Source: Pycnococcus provasolii (taxonomy: Eukaryota; Chlorophyta; Pseudoscourfieldiophyceae; Pseudoscourfieldiales). From it: a stretch of 64,000 nucleotides of DNA. Positions 39,713 to 49,596 of the stretch are shown here, one piece after another (within the stretch, counting starts at the first letter, position 1; the number at the start of each line of letters is the position of its first letter). Location: contig CP150552.1 of NCBI GenBank assembly GCA_049487715.1, forward strand, positions 930,001-994,000, given 5' to 3'. The position numbers were made by a program, and so were the translations under genes. The notes below the pieces were generated by a model. It did not search any database, was not told where the DNA came from, and was given only the letters and a program-made list of their open reading frames with translations.

Positions 39713-42007
39713 TTATAAAACACAAAATTCAGCGCCTGCTTCCACCGCTGCTGCAGCGCGTCTCGCATATCTCATAGCCACTTTCCCACCGTCACCCAAA
39801 CACGCAGCGACTCGTAAACTTAAATCTGCAACACACGCCTCCGAGCAACGCAACACTTTAGGCAATGCCACACTTAGCACTCTACGACTCCGATCAATAC
39901 TCTGCCGTGGTAGCCATGCTGCTAACACGCGAACTGCACTTGCCCACAAGAGCGTGTTTGGAACATTACGCAATGCCTCCAATAGAACTTCCAAACAAGC
40001 GTCGCCTGGCCACTCCTCCACATCATCACGTCCGCGCAGTCTCTCGGCTGCACGATCGCCGCTTGCTGCATACGATAGCACCCACAATAGTACGTCGTCC
40101 AAACAAGATGCATACCTTTTCCGAGCTGCACGGGCCGCAGGATGGTCACCCTTTGTCTTTTGCACCGAGGGCGGGGGCGGAACGGGCGGCATCAGTTTCC
40201 CTTCGTGAAAAGGAAGCAAAGGTTGTGGCAGAATGAAAGCACCAGGAGGATATAACGACGGAGGGACAGCTAGCTGAACAGCCCATGGTAGTTCTGAAAC
40301 TTGAGAATGAGCATCTTCATCGTCACCCTCCGCGGCACGTGAGCGCGTTCTCACCCTGGTCAGCAATTTCACGCCACCGTCGTGCACATCCGCCGACCCA
40401 ACAGTCATCGCACGTAAGCAAGCGACACCTGGTGCAACGACCTCTCCTGTGCTGTCGGACTTTTGCCACCACCCAAGTCCCGCATCCAGTGACACCTTAA
40501 GCACCTCGAGGCCAGCATGTCGATGATGAACAACCTCCGGACCATGCAGCAGCAGAGGCAAAGCAATTTGCTCGTATGCACCCATCGGTGTCAGCAAGTC
40601 GCTAAGAACCAACGCGCGAACAAGCTGACCCAGAGCTGCGATGTCTTTCTTGCGCACCAATTCAGCCACACCCTCCTCCTCCTCCTCCATCTCCTCCTCC
40701 TCCATCTCCTCTTCCTCCTCTTCAATCTCGTCGTTTTCCTCTTGGCCACCACCACAACGCGCAATCCAAGCGGCATAAATGCGTGAGACCAAAACGGGGC
40801 ACGTCTGAAAAGCGCCAAGAACAAGCGAAGGAGGATTGCTGCCGCCGCTATCATCAAAACAGACACACGAGGTTTCCACCAAAGTCTCAGCCACCGTCGA
40901 CGGACACAGAAGCGATCCCGCCACGACCTCGACTGCGCCACGCTTACCAACACCATTGAGATAGGCAACCATCGCAGTGCGTACGGCGTCACCGACATTT
41001 ATCTGCAACGAAGAAATAAGGTGACTGCGCTTGTCTGCGGTCAGCAATGCTGCTGCAGATGCTGTGCCTTGTTCGCCAAATACAGCTGCTAGCGTGGAGA
41101 TGGTTCGCTCTATAATATCGTCATCACCATTCGCTGATGTCAGAGATACCATCTCCGCGGCAAGCGCTGAAATCACAGCCTCGGCACGTTTACGCTTGAT
41201 ATTCTCGACAGTGGCGCGCGCCGCTGCATCTGTGGCTGCGGCACGTTTTGTTTGACTTGCAGAATCACGAGCAGGTGGCGGTGGCGGCAAAGGCGCTGCC
41301 GCACACCAAGGCGCCACCTGGCCGCACGGGAGAGGTGCACCGAGCCAAGCGGGAAGATGCAGCAAACGTAGCAGGTGTGCTTCACCACCAAGACATCGAC
41401 GAACGAGCACCGCAAGGATCGTTGACACAGGTATGCGGCGCTTTCCTGCAGCAGTTCGAAGCGCATGCCATGTGCCAGGCGGAATTCCAGCATCCTGTGC
41501 AGCATGTTCAGCATCGACTGGTGACAGGTGTTGCGATGTCGTGCTTAATGCAATCCTGCGAGCGAACGATTCCGCATGGGTAGAATCGACGCATACGAGC
41601 CACATGGGAAGACTGGCAATATCGTCGAGCTGAGCAAGCATCCTAGGAATATCATCGTCATCCAGTGGCATGGCGCGATGGGCAAGCACATTATCATCAT
41701 TATCATTATCAGAATCTCGCATTGCCGCCGTCCATGCCTCAAGCACGCAGCCGACGCATGCGGCAGCTGCAACGCCTTGTTGAAGACATGGGTGTGCGTG
41801 CTGCATCGTCCGTTGCAGATGACGGGACACTTCTTTGGCCCACGCGTCGTCGCGAGAAGCTGGTGGCACCGAGCAGGCAGCGTCGACGGCGATACGCAGG
41901 CTCATGATCATATGCGTGGCGTCCACGACACAAGCTTGCACTGCCTCCACTTCCCGCGCGAGCGCAGTCGCCGCCGTTCGCGTCTGCACGTTCATGTGTT
42001 TTTCCAT
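39713..42007 (-). CDS. Unknown HEAT/ARM-like helical protein
   Basis: From ATG 42007 the product is 764 residues, rich in Ala/Leu helices with Trp and Pro breaks (WHALRTAAGKRRIPVSTILA, LLRLLHLPAWLGAPLP, VLGAFQTCPVLVSRIYAAWI). This suggests an alpha-solenoid. A basic helix (VENIKRKRAEAV) lies in the middle and a pure acidic run of Glu/Met at about 480-500. Late helices (LEVLLEALRNVPNTLLWASA) continue the solenoid pattern. No catalytic motif is visible and I do not recognise the family. The open frame extends upstream to 42730 but overlaps the next gene and has no family-like features there. Confidence 0.6.
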   Translation of the reverse strand: MEKHMNVQTRTAATALAREVEAVQACVVDATHMIMSLRIAVDAACSVPPASRDDAWAKEVSRHLQRTMQHAHPCLQQGVAAAACVGCVLEAWTAAMRDSDNDNDDNVLAHRAMPLDDDDIPRMLAQLDDIASLPMWLVCVDSTHAESFARRIALSTTSQHLSPVDAEHAAQDAGIPPGTWHALRTAAGKRRIPVSTILAVLVRRCLGGEAHLLRLLHLPAWLGAPLPCGQVAPWCAAAPLPPPPPARDSASQTKRAAATDAAARATVENIKRKRAEAVISALAAEMVSLTSANGDDDIIERTISTLAAVFGEQGTASAAALLTADKRSHLISSLQINVGDAVRTAMVAYLNGVGKRGAVEVVAGSLLCPSTVAETLVETSCVCFDDSGGSNPPSLVLGAFQTCPVLVSRIYAAWIARCGGGQEENDEIEEEEEEMEEEEMEEEEEGVAELVRKKDIAALGQLVRALVLSDLLTPMGAYEQIALPLLLHGPEVVHHRHAGLEVLKVSLDAGLGWWQKSDSTGEVVAPGVACLRAMTVGSADVHDGGVKLLTRVRTRSRAAEGDDEDAHSQVSELPWAVQLAVPPSLYPPGAFILPQPLLPFHEGKLMPPVPPPPSVQKTKGDHPAARAARKRYASCLDDVLLWVLSYAASGDRAAERLRGRDDVEEWPGDACLEVLLEALRNVPNTLLWASAVRVLAAWLPRQSIDRSRRVLSVALPKVLRCSEACVADLSLRVAACLGDGGKVAMRYARRAAAAVEAGAEFCVL

Positions 42008-42150
42008 CAGTTGCGGTGAACTTGAAGATTGGCGCGCGCCCTTAACACCGCCAGCCAGTTGAGGATTCGTTGCGGTATGATCCACAGCAGCACGTACGCG
42101 AGAAGTACAAGCAGTACAAAGTCGGCGGCGGTGAGCGCGTACACGTCCAT

Positions 42151-42573
42151 TCAGAGTTCGTCGTTTCCCACGAAGTTGACGCGCCCGTTGGGCCCTTCGA
42201 CGCCGTCGAGTCCTTGGTTTTGTAGCTCCGCGATGCGTTCTCTGTTCCTCTTTCCCACGATTCGCAGTGTTGCCTTTCTCTCGTGGTCCGTGAGCGTGTC
42301 CCAGTTTGCAATTCTCTTTGCCGTGCCGTCCTTCTGTATGACGAGAGGTCCAATATCCGCGAACGCCGTTCGTTCGCCGAGCTTGAGCTTGTGCACCGAA
42401 GAGTCCGCTGAGTTGGTCGAAGCAGCTTCCGGGAGCGCCTCGACGGCTTCTCGTTGTTTGTCGCTGTGCGTGTTCGCGGTTGCACGAACGCTCGCGATCG
42501 CGAAGTTGACTGCGCACAGGCACAGCAGGAGACGTATGCTTGAGGCGGAGCGTATGGCGATGCGGCGGCGCAT
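42151..42573 (-). CDS. Small secreted or organelle-targeted protein, unknown function
   Basis: 140 residues. The N-terminus has a basic start and a hydrophobic core (IRLLLCLCAVNFAIASVRAT), like a signal peptide. The C-terminal half (GPLVIQKDGTAKRIANWDTL, then TDHERKATLRIVGKRNRERI) resembles a short conserved motif in small plant and algal proteins of unknown function with IxNWxxMTxxExxxxLRxIxxRN. No enzyme motif is visible. A TTTCGGGTT-type motif lies about 75 bp upstream of the ATG. The gene ends 143 bp before the next start on the same strand. Confidence 0.6.
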   Translation of the reverse strand: MRRRIAIRSASSIRLLLCLCAVNFAIASVRATANTHSDKQREAVEALPEAASTNSADSSVHKLKLGERTAFADIGPLVIQKDGTAKRIANWDTLTDHERKATLRIVGKRNRERIAELQNQGLDGVEGPNGRVNFVGNDEL

Positions 42574-42669
42574 GTAAAGTGACAGGAACGAAAAAGAGGA
42601 GGGGGGGGAGAAGTGAAGGGGAGAATCGGGGAGGTTTGGGTTTCGGGTTTTCGAGGGGGGATTGCGCGC

Positions 42670-42750
42670 TGAATGGTGAAAGTGAACGGTGTGAATGTCC
42701 GGCCGTTGGACAGAGTAAAGTACACTTCATTACTGTATGAGGGATCTCAG
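42670..42750 (-). repeat. Conserved 3'-flank element, copy B
   Basis: In the sense of the JmjC-like gene it overlaps the stop codon: GATCCCTCATACAGTAATG, AAGTGTACTTTACTCTGTCC, AACGGCCGGACATTCACACC. Same orientation to the preceding gene as copy A. Confidence 0.65.
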
Positions 42751-44321
42751 ACTTTTACATTGCATGCCGAGAGCATCGCTTCTCTTAGCGCATCGCGGCC
42801 TTGCTTTCTAGCGGCGATGAATTTTTTCCTGTCCTTGACCGCATCGGCGAAGCTCGCTCGCTCCGGCCCGTAGCGCGGCTTGCCAGACTCGTGAATGACG
42901 CAACACCACCCGCCAGGTTCTACGCCGACGCTGCTGCTAGTGTTGCTTTTGCTGCCGCCGCTGCATGCCCAACCCAACCGTACGACTCCACGCTTCCCCT
43001 CACAGCTAGCCTCGAGAAGAGCCTGCTGCTCCAGTGAATATTCCATGCGATCTGGAGGAGTCTCCACAACTGCCGCGCTGGGCAGCACAATTTTAGCGTT
43101 CTTGCTCAGGCACCTGAGTGACGCTGTGACACGCTCGCGCCACGCACGTGGAACACTTTCGTCGTGATGCTGCGCCACGAGCGCTTCGCAAATTGCATCG
43201 GGAGCTGCGAATGTCGCGTCCTCACGCCCCCGCGCCGCCTCGCCATCGCCGCCGCCGCCGCCGCCCTCGCTGTCTCCAAATATTGCGCGCAACACCGGAT
43301 ACACGATGGGGGGCTCCGCCCACGTGCGTGCTCTCGAGAGGAAATGCCAAGCCTCGTCCATGTGCGCGTGCAGAACGACTCGCTGCTCGCACATGCAGCA
43401 GTCCTGCTCGGTGACGACGTAGTGAGGTGCGTTCGGGGGACTCAACAACGGCGCGCCACCAGCCGCGAGCGGCGCGACCATGATTATGGGAAGTTTGTCC
43501 GCGTCAGGCAATGCCCAGTCGGGTGTATCGAAGATGTCCAAGCTTGCCCACCTCCCGCTCTTGTTGCACTCCACGTCGTCGAAGATCATCGTGTACGCCT
43601 CACGTGGCACGAAGATGAACACCTTCACGACAACTGGCGAACCCTCCAGCCTTGTATCTCGAATCACAGGCTCGACGAGTGGCCTTGCGCTGTCGCGCGC
43701 GGACAGGTCCACAGGAAGGGCCACCTGCAGAGTCACCTCACCTCCATCGTCGAGGTGCCACCACGTGACAGCGCCCGCTTGGCTGACCCGCGTCGCCATG
43801 TCGACGCGCGTTGCGAGCGGCGTCGCCGTGGCGTTCGCACCAGCCGCGTCACCGAAGAGCATCTCTGGAAGAGGCCAGTCAAGCAGCGCGGGAAGCAGCT
43901 TGTCGCCGTCGTCGTCATCCCTGTGGAACGCCTGCAAGTTGACGCGTCCCGCGGGCGACGCGAGCGCCTCCGTGAAGCTTTCGCAGAACGTGACGTTATC
44001 GTCGTCGACGAGCGGCGTTCCCGGCGCGCCCCACCCTCCGAGCATGGCAAGCCTTTGTTTTTTGAATCCCCTATCGTTCGCAGTGACGTGCGCAAGTCCG
44101 TCTCTGCCCGCTGCGGCGTGCAGACGCGCGGCATACTTGGTTGGCAGCATGCACGGCGTTCCCGACGTGAGGTGGTGTACGAGCACGTTCGCGTCGAGTT
44201 CTCCCGTCGTCGTTTCCGGGACGTGCGGCGCGAGCGTGGCCCTCCACTTGTGCGACACCCTGTTGGCGTTCGGCACGCCCCACCGCTGCAGGAGCGTCTG
44301 CAGCGACTCGACGTGCGGCAT
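42747..44321 (-). CDS. JmjC/cupin-like putative Fe(II)/2OG oxygenase
   Basis: 524 residues. A cupin-like core contains TWWHLDDGGEVTLQVALP, giving an H189-x-D191 pair, then VKVFIFVPREAYTMIF and, about 110 residues later, SPPNAPHYVVTEQ with H300. This H-x-D...H arrangement is the iron site of JmjC-type oxygenases. The C-terminal half is helical with glycine linkers (GGGGGG) and a Ser/Gly-rich insert. The substrate is unknown; histone demethylation or protein hydroxylation are both possible. The stop codon is the first part of a repeated 3' element. The promoter region holds CCCTAA/TTAGGG motifs and is shared with the KEA gene. Confidence 0.6.
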   Translation of the reverse strand: MPHVESLQTLLQRWGVPNANRVSHKWRATLAPHVPETTTGELDANVLVHHLTSGTPCMLPTKYAARLHAAAGRDGLAHVTANDRGFKKQRLAMLGGWGAPGTPLVDDDNVTFCESFTEALASPAGRVNLQAFHRDDDDGDKLLPALLDWPLPEMLFGDAAGANATATPLATRVDMATRVSQAGAVTWWHLDDGGEVTLQVALPVDLSARDSARPLVEPVIRDTRLEGSPVVVKVFIFVPREAYTMIFDDVECNKSGRWASLDIFDTPDWALPDADKLPIIMVAPLAAGGAPLLSPPNAPHYVVTEQDCCMCEQRVVLHAHMDEAWHFLSRARTWAEPPIVYPVLRAIFGDSEGGGGGGDGEAARGREDATFAAPDAICEALVAQHHDESVPRAWRERVTASLRCLSKNAKIVLPSAAVVETPPDRMEYSLEQQALLEASCEGKRGVVRLGWACSGGSKSNTSSSVGVEPGGWCCVIHESGKPRYGPERASFADAVKDRKKFIAARKQGRDALREAMLSACNVKV

Positions 44322-44673
44322 GGACCCGCCTCAAGACGTGGAGCAGGACCCGCCGCCGGAAAAAAAGACGAATGCGACGGAGGAAAATGCGAAACCCCGA
44401 ATAATACGATTTCAAGAACTTACCCCTACCTAAACCCCTAACTACGATAGCCCTGATTCTTAGGGTTCGGGCAAACGACGAGGACGAGGGATAGGACGAG
44501 GGATGATGAGGTGTCCCCTGGAGGCTCAGCAATCCTATCCTTTAGGAGGTTGTGCTGACACCTCCCCCCAGGCACGAGGTGCTCCTCCCCCTCCCCCTCC
44601 CCCCTTTCTCTCGTACTGCCCCGCCTCATTCCTCCTCGTAGCAGGCGGCTCACCTTGCCAATACTCGGCGGCG

Positions 44674-47600
44674 ATGAGTGGCACGTGGTTGCACCAAGTG
44701 TGCTCGACGCACGCACTACCTGGAAGAAAACAACTCCCAGTGGCAGCTGTCGTATCTGATCGGGATCGCGCGAGGAGACACCGGCGTGGTTCCCTTCGCT
44801 CTCGTCAAGTGGGGGCGCAGCACAGGAACGGGTCATTAGCCAGGCTGCAACCGCGGGGAGCGCCGCCAAGACCCGCAGTATGGGCCGCCGCCGTCAAAAC
44901 GGGAGATGAAGATGAGGGAAAGGCTCCCGCTGGTGACGAAGCCGCCACCGACGCGGAAGCAGGTGGGGATGGGGATGACGACGCAGAAGACGAGACCGAG
45001 CCACAGAAGACTCTCGAGGAACTCGAACAGGAACGCGAGAGGGCTGTCAAGCGTAAGATTGAGTCGATCGAGTTCAAGGATCAGTGTGAGGCGGACGCGC
45101 AGATGTTCGCGGAGCAAAGCCTTGCCGCACAGGAGGCTTACGACTTCGCAGACAGCGTGCTGAAGGCTGCGGAGCAGGCGTTGGAAAAGGCGGTGGAGGT
45201 GGAGGAGATCGCGAAGGCGGCTGTTGAGGAGGGCATGCCCGACGACGCTCCTGAGGTGCAGGCGTTCGCCGCAGCAGCGAAGAGACTAGACGAGTTGCGC
45301 TCAGAGGTTGGCGCCGCGCAGCTGGCGTGCGACGACTGCGCCGAATCGCTCGCCGAGGCGGAAAAGAAGACGAGCAACGCCATGCTCAAGGCTGAGCTTG
45401 CCGTCAGCCAGGAGGCGGCTGCGCTGAGGTCGTGCGACGAGCTGGACAAGATCATCGACGACGTCACCAAGGTCGACGACAGCGAGGAAGGAGCGGGATC
45501 AGCTTCTGCCGCGGTGCCACCCGCGCTTGTGGAGGATGTGCTGAAGTCTGTCGACGGGGCGGACGGGGCGGCGTCGCCGGCACCAGCTCCCGCCGCGGAA
45601 TCGGCAGCAACCGTGGCGGCACTTTCGTCGGCTGACGAGGCGCTTTCGTCCGCCGACCTCGCGGATATGCCGTCGTCAGAGAAGGAGGAGCAGGAGAAGA
45701 AGGAACCCGTGGTGCGTCGCACAGCCACGAGCAGCCAGTACATGGCTGCGCCGCTGATGAGTGGCAAGGGAGACACGGTGGAGAACGACCTTCAAAATCT
45801 GAAGCGATTCACGAAGAAGGTGCTGAAGAAGGCGGTGGTCGTGCTGATTGTTGCAGCCACTACCATTTTTGCGGGAATGACTGCGAGCAAGCGATTTGGA
45901 TGGAGTTTGCCAAGCTTGCCAAGCACTGCCACGTCCACGGGCGTTGGCAGCCTCAAGGGGCTGGAGCGAGGCATCGCGTTCGTCGGCGAGTCGGCGAATA
46001 AGGTGACGCAGTACCTATCCACAGACACCGGCAAGGAGGGAGAGCACGGGCACGACGACGGCGGGATTGTGGATGTGATCGTGCTGCTTGCCACGGCGTG
46101 CGTTGCCGTGCCGCTGATTCAAAGGGTTCCCGGGGGATCGCCAATTCTCGGTTTCCTGATTGGTGGGGCTATCATCGGGCCGAATGGCGTTGGGATCATC
46201 AGCCACGTTAACGCGGTAAAGGAGCTCGCGGAATTTGGCGTGGTTTTCCTCCTATTCAACATTGGGCTCGAGCTGTCTCTCGAGCGCCTGCAGAGTATGG
46301 CAAAGTACGTCTTCGGGCTCGGCATGGTGCAGGTGTGCGTATCCATCGCGCTCGTGTACGCGCTCATTCCAGTTCTTCTGCCCGCCAGTCTGATCGCATC
46401 CGCATCATCAACCGGCATCGTCATAGGAGGCGCGCTCGCACTCAGCTCCACCGCCGTGGCGATGCAGGTTCTTGGAGATCGCGGCGAGACGACGGAGCGC
46501 CACGGGCGAATCACATTCAGCGTTCTGCTGTTCCAGGATCTCGCCGTCGTCGTGCTGCTCATGCTCGTGCCGCTGCTTGCGCCGCAGGCACCGGGCGCCG
46601 CCGGTGGCAGCAATGCCATCGGCGAAGCCCTGGTGAAGGCTGGTGTGCGTGCCGTGTTGTGCATCACGGCAATCATTGCCGGCGGGCGCGTGCTGCTTCG
46701 CCCAATATTTAACCGCATGGCTGGTGGGAACACACCAGCGGAGCTCTTCGCAGCGCTCACGCTGCTCGTTGCCATCGGCACCTCAGCTATCACGCAGGCT
46801 GCTGGCCTGAGCATGGCGCTCGGCGCTTTCCTCGCCGGCCTGCTGATTGCCGAGACGGAGTACGTCATGCAGGTTGAGAGCGACATTGCGCCGTTCCGCG
46901 GGCTTTTGCTCGGACTGTTCTTTATGACAGTGGGCATGGAGGTGCAGCCTGGCATTCTTCTGAATGACGGCTTGTGGGTGCTCGGCGGGCTCGCAATTCT
47001 GCTCGGGCTGAAGAGCTTGGTCATGATCGTGGGAGGCGCCCTGTTCGGCCTCAGCGTGTTCACCGGCTTGCGCGCTTCGATGTTCCTCGCTCCAGGCGGC
47101 GAGTTCGCGTTCGTTCTTCTCGGCGAGAGCGTGCGAAACGCCATCGTGTCGAAGAGCTTGGCTGAACACCTTTACCTCGTGGTCGCACTGTCGATGGCGC
47201 TGACGCCATGGCTGGCGGCTGCCGGGTCGATGATCTCCAAGCGATTCGAAAAGAGCGACTCGAAGAAGTTCCAGGTGACCACGACGGACACGGATGATAT
47301 GAAGGGCCACGTGATTCTTGCAGGATACGGCCGCGTGGGGCAGCTCATCGCACAGCTGCTCAAGGAGAAACTCATTCCTTTCGTCTGCCTCGAGCTGCGC
47401 CCCGAGCGCGTTGCCGAGGGCCGCGCGAGGGGCCATAACGTCTACTTCGGCGACGCTGGATCGGAGCAGGTGCTTCATAGCGTGGGCGCGCACCGTGCGG
47501 CATGCGCCGTCGTCACGCTCGACACGGCGAGCGCCAACTACCGAACGGTCTGGGCGCTGAAGAAAGGCTATCCGAATGTGAAGAGCTTCGTGCGCGCTTT

Positions 47601-47895
47601 TGACGTGCAGCACGGCCTTGTGTTAGAGAAGGCTGGTGCCACGGCTGTTGTTCCAGAGACGCTCGAGCCTAGCTTGCAGCTTGCTTCCGCAGTACTGACC
47701 GAGCTGAAGATGCCGTCGACAGAGGTTGTGACCACCGTCGATGATTTCCGCCGTAACCACATGGAAGAGCTCATGACCCTTGCGATGTCCGGCGGGGGTG
47801 GCATGGGCTACAGCACGACGAACTCCCCGCCACCACCTAACCTCGAAGATGCACTTGAGGCGGTGGAAGTTACGATGAAGGGAAAAAAGTTGTGA
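44674..47895 (+). CDS. KEA: Chloroplast K+/H+ antiporter, KEA1/KEA2-like
   Basis: 1,073 residues from ATG 44674. Order: transit-like N-terminus; a long acidic coiled-coil region (about 60-350), typical of KEA1/2; a single hydrophobic segment (VVVLIVAATTIFAGMT); then the CPA2 antiporter domain from about residue 464 (IVDVIVLLATACVAVPLIQR, LGFLIGGAIIGPNGVGIIS, FGVVFLLFNIGLELSLERL, ALALSSTAVAMQVL). A KTN/RCK domain starts near 878 (HVILAGYGRVGQLIAQLLKE) with the GxGxxG nucleotide-binding fold. KEA1/2 exchange K+ for H+ at the plastid inner envelope to set stromal pH and osmolarity. Upstream in-frame codons to 44503 are probably leader. Confidence 0.93.
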   Translation: MSGTWLHQVCSTHALPGRKQLPVAAVVSDRDRARRHRRGSLRSRQVGAQHRNGSLARLQPRGAPPRPAVWAAAVKTGDEDEGKAPAGDEAATDAEAGGDGDDDAEDETEPQKTLEELEQERERAVKRKIESIEFKDQCEADAQMFAEQSLAAQEAYDFADSVLKAAEQALEKAVEVEEIAKAAVEEGMPDDAPEVQAFAAAAKRLDELRSEVGAAQLACDDCAESLAEAEKKTSNAMLKAELAVSQEAAALRSCDELDKIIDDVTKVDDSEEGAGSASAAVPPALVEDVLKSVDGADGAASPAPAPAAESAATVAALSSADEALSSADLADMPSSEKEEQEKKEPVVRRTATSSQYMAAPLMSGKGDTVENDLQNLKRFTKKVLKKAVVVLIVAATTIFAGMTASKRFGWSLPSLPSTATSTGVGSLKGLERGIAFVGESANKVTQYLSTDTGKEGEHGHDDGGIVDVIVLLATACVAVPLIQRVPGGSPILGFLIGGAIIGPNGVGIISHVNAVKELAEFGVVFLLFNIGLELSLERLQSMAKYVFGLGMVQVCVSIALVYALIPVLLPASLIASASSTGIVIGGALALSSTAVAMQVLGDRGETTERHGRITFSVLLFQDLAVVVLLMLVPLLAPQAPGAAGGSNAIGEALVKAGVRAVLCITAIIAGGRVLLRPIFNRMAGGNTPAELFAALTLLVAIGTSAITQAAGLSMALGAFLAGLLIAETEYVMQVESDIAPFRGLLLGLFFMTVGMEVQPGILLNDGLWVLGGLAILLGLKSLVMIVGGALFGLSVFTGLRASMFLAPGGEFAFVLLGESVRNAIVSKSLAEHLYLVVALSMALTPWLAAAGSMISKRFEKSDSKKFQVTTTDTDDMKGHVILAGYGRVGQLIAQLLKEKLIPFVCLELRPERVAEGRARGHNVYFGDAGSEQVLHSVGAHRAACAVVTLDTASANYRTVWALKKGYPNVKSFVRAFDVQHGLVLEKAGATAVVPETLEPSLQLASAVLTELKMPSTEVVTTVDDFRRNHMEELMTLAMSGGGGMGYSTTNSPPPPNLEDALEAVEVTMKGKKL

Positions 47896-47968
47896 TTGCT
47901 CATTCAGTAATTGATTGTCCTTTACTTCGTCCAACGGTCGTATAAGTCTTAAGACCATTCACTTCATG
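47894..47968 (+). repeat. Conserved 3'-flank element, copy C
   Basis: It begins at the KEA stop codon: GATTGCTCATTCAGTAATTG, CTTTACTTCGTCCAACGGTC, then a diverged end with CCATTCACTTC. Sense orientation relative to KEA. Confidence 0.6.
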
Positions 47969-48096
47969 AAGCACACACACTTGCAGCGCGTTTATGGGCA
48001 GGATGTGGTGATATCGACTACTCTGCACTACGATGTGGGCGTTTTGTAGAAAAAAAATCGGCTTCCCGAAAAACAAATTTCAAATTTCTTACGTTA

Positions 48097-49596
48097 TCAG
48101 ATCATGGTGGCATCAAACGTGCCCTCCTGTGCCGCTTCGTATGCCGGGTCGATCGGCTCCGCCGGCGGCGGCTCGTCAGTCCGTGCTTCGTCAAACTCGC
48201 CTTCGTAGCCGTACATGTAGCCGTACTTCATCATTTCGTTCTCGAACGCCACCTCCTGCACGTACGCCTCACGCTCGATGTGCATGAGGATGTCGAGCAT
48301 GAAGTCGAGCAGCTCTTTGTACGACACCCTGCCATCCTCGTTTTCGTCAATTGCGTTGGCAATAGCGCGAATCTCGTGAGGCCGCAGAGCGAGATCCGTG
48401 CTTCCCAGACTCTCGAGACATGTCATCATCTCGGCGCGGTCGAGGTATCCGCTCTTGTCCGCGTCCGCCTGCTCGAACGCGAACGCCATGATCTCCTTAA
48501 CGCTCTCCTGAGAGAGGCCGCGCATGAGATGCGCGGCATCCGACTCGCTCATGGCACGGATCGCCTCCATGCGCTTCGACTGCGCCTCGTTGTCGATCAT
48601 GCTGTAGATCATATTCGCGGCTGCCTTGGCGAACTTGAGGCAGTCGACGAGGTTGTCGTCGTTCTTCTCCGCCATGGACATGATGGAGAAGATCTGCATG
48701 TTAGTGAGCCCGAGAATCTCGTAGGAGAGATCCTCCAGGCAGCTGCGAAGCTCCTTGATGGAAGCGAAGCCGTCTCCAAAGGCGTCAACGAGCAGGCTCT
48801 CGAGCCCGTCTGTTGAGTTGTACGCGCGGTCCTGGATGATGTTATCCTTGAATCGTTCGACGAGGACGTTGAAGCACAGCGGCACGAACTCGTCGTAGGT
48901 GATCTTCCCGTCGCCGTCGATGTCCACCTCAGCCATGAGCATGTTGATGTCCTTCTTTGTAAGTCCAAGCTCTGCAGACTTGAGGCAGTTCCGGAACTCC
49001 GACCTGTCGAGGTACCCGCTGCCGTCACTGTCCGCCGCCCGGAAGACGTTTGCCATCATCTGTTCCAGCTGCTCTCGCGACATGCCGCGCAGCAGGTACT
49101 CCTCCGCCTCAGCGCGCGCCTCCTCCTCCTCCTCTTCCTTGGCAGCCTCAGCATCCTCCTTCGCCTTCATAGCCTGCACAAGTCCAACCATAAGCGGCAC
49201 GAACTCCCGGTACTCGATAACCCCGTCGTCGTTTTCGTCGCACTCTGCCATGATGGAGCGAATCTGCTTCTTCTTGAAGTTGAACGTCGAGCTCGACAGC
49301 ACCTTTTTCATTTCGCGTCGGTCCAGGATGCCGTTTCCATCCTCGTCCGCCTCGAGGAACACCTCGAGGATGAACTCCTCGAGCTCGGTGGCACTGAGCT
49401 CTGTGATGCTCCTCTCCGAGGCGCGTCGCTGCGCCTCCAGCTCAGCGTTGCGCGCCTCTACGAGCTCGCTGAAGTACCTGGCCCCGAACTCGTATATGTT
49501 GTCGCACTGCGTGCGCAGTACTTCCCTTGCAAAGTTCTTGAGCACCTGCGGGAACCCGTCTGGTATGGTGAACGCCTTCTGGTAGCGCGAGGACAT
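48097..49596 (-). CDS. RIIa-domain multi-EF-hand protein, axonemal type
   Basis: 499 residues from ATG 49596. Residues 5-50 form a RIIa dimerisation/docking domain: YQKAFTIPDGFPQVLKNFAR, then EVLRTQCDNIYEFGARYF. EF-hand loops follow: DEDGNGILDRRE, DENDDGVIEYRE, DSDGSGYLDRSE, DIDGDGKITYDE, a degenerate pair, DADKSGYLDRAE and DENEDGRVSYKE. The architecture and linker helices match the gene at 6451-8232, so the two are paralogues. RIIa plus calcium sensors is typical of ciliary and sperm-tail proteins. The first in-frame codon upstream is GTG; the ATG two codons later was preferred. Confidence 0.8.
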   Translation of the reverse strand: MSSRYQKAFTIPDGFPQVLKNFAREVLRTQCDNIYEFGARYFSELVEARNAELEAQRRASERSITELSATELEEFILEVFLEADEDGNGILDRREMKKVLSSSTFNFKKKQIRSIMAECDENDDGVIEYREFVPLMVGLVQAMKAKEDAEAAKEEEEEEARAEAEEYLLRGMSREQLEQMMANVFRAADSDGSGYLDRSEFRNCLKSAELGLTKKDINMLMAEVDIDGDGKITYDEFVPLCFNVLVERFKDNIIQDRAYNSTDGLESLLVDAFGDGFASIKELRSCLEDLSYEILGLTNMQIFSIMSMAEKNDDNLVDCLKFAKAAANMIYSMIDNEAQSKRMEAIRAMSESDAAHLMRGLSQESVKEIMAFAFEQADADKSGYLDRAEMMTCLESLGSTDLALRPHEIRAIANAIDENEDGRVSYKELLDFMLDILMHIEREAYVQEVAFENEMMKYGYMYGYEGEFDEARTDEPPPAEPIDPAYEAAQEGTFDATMI

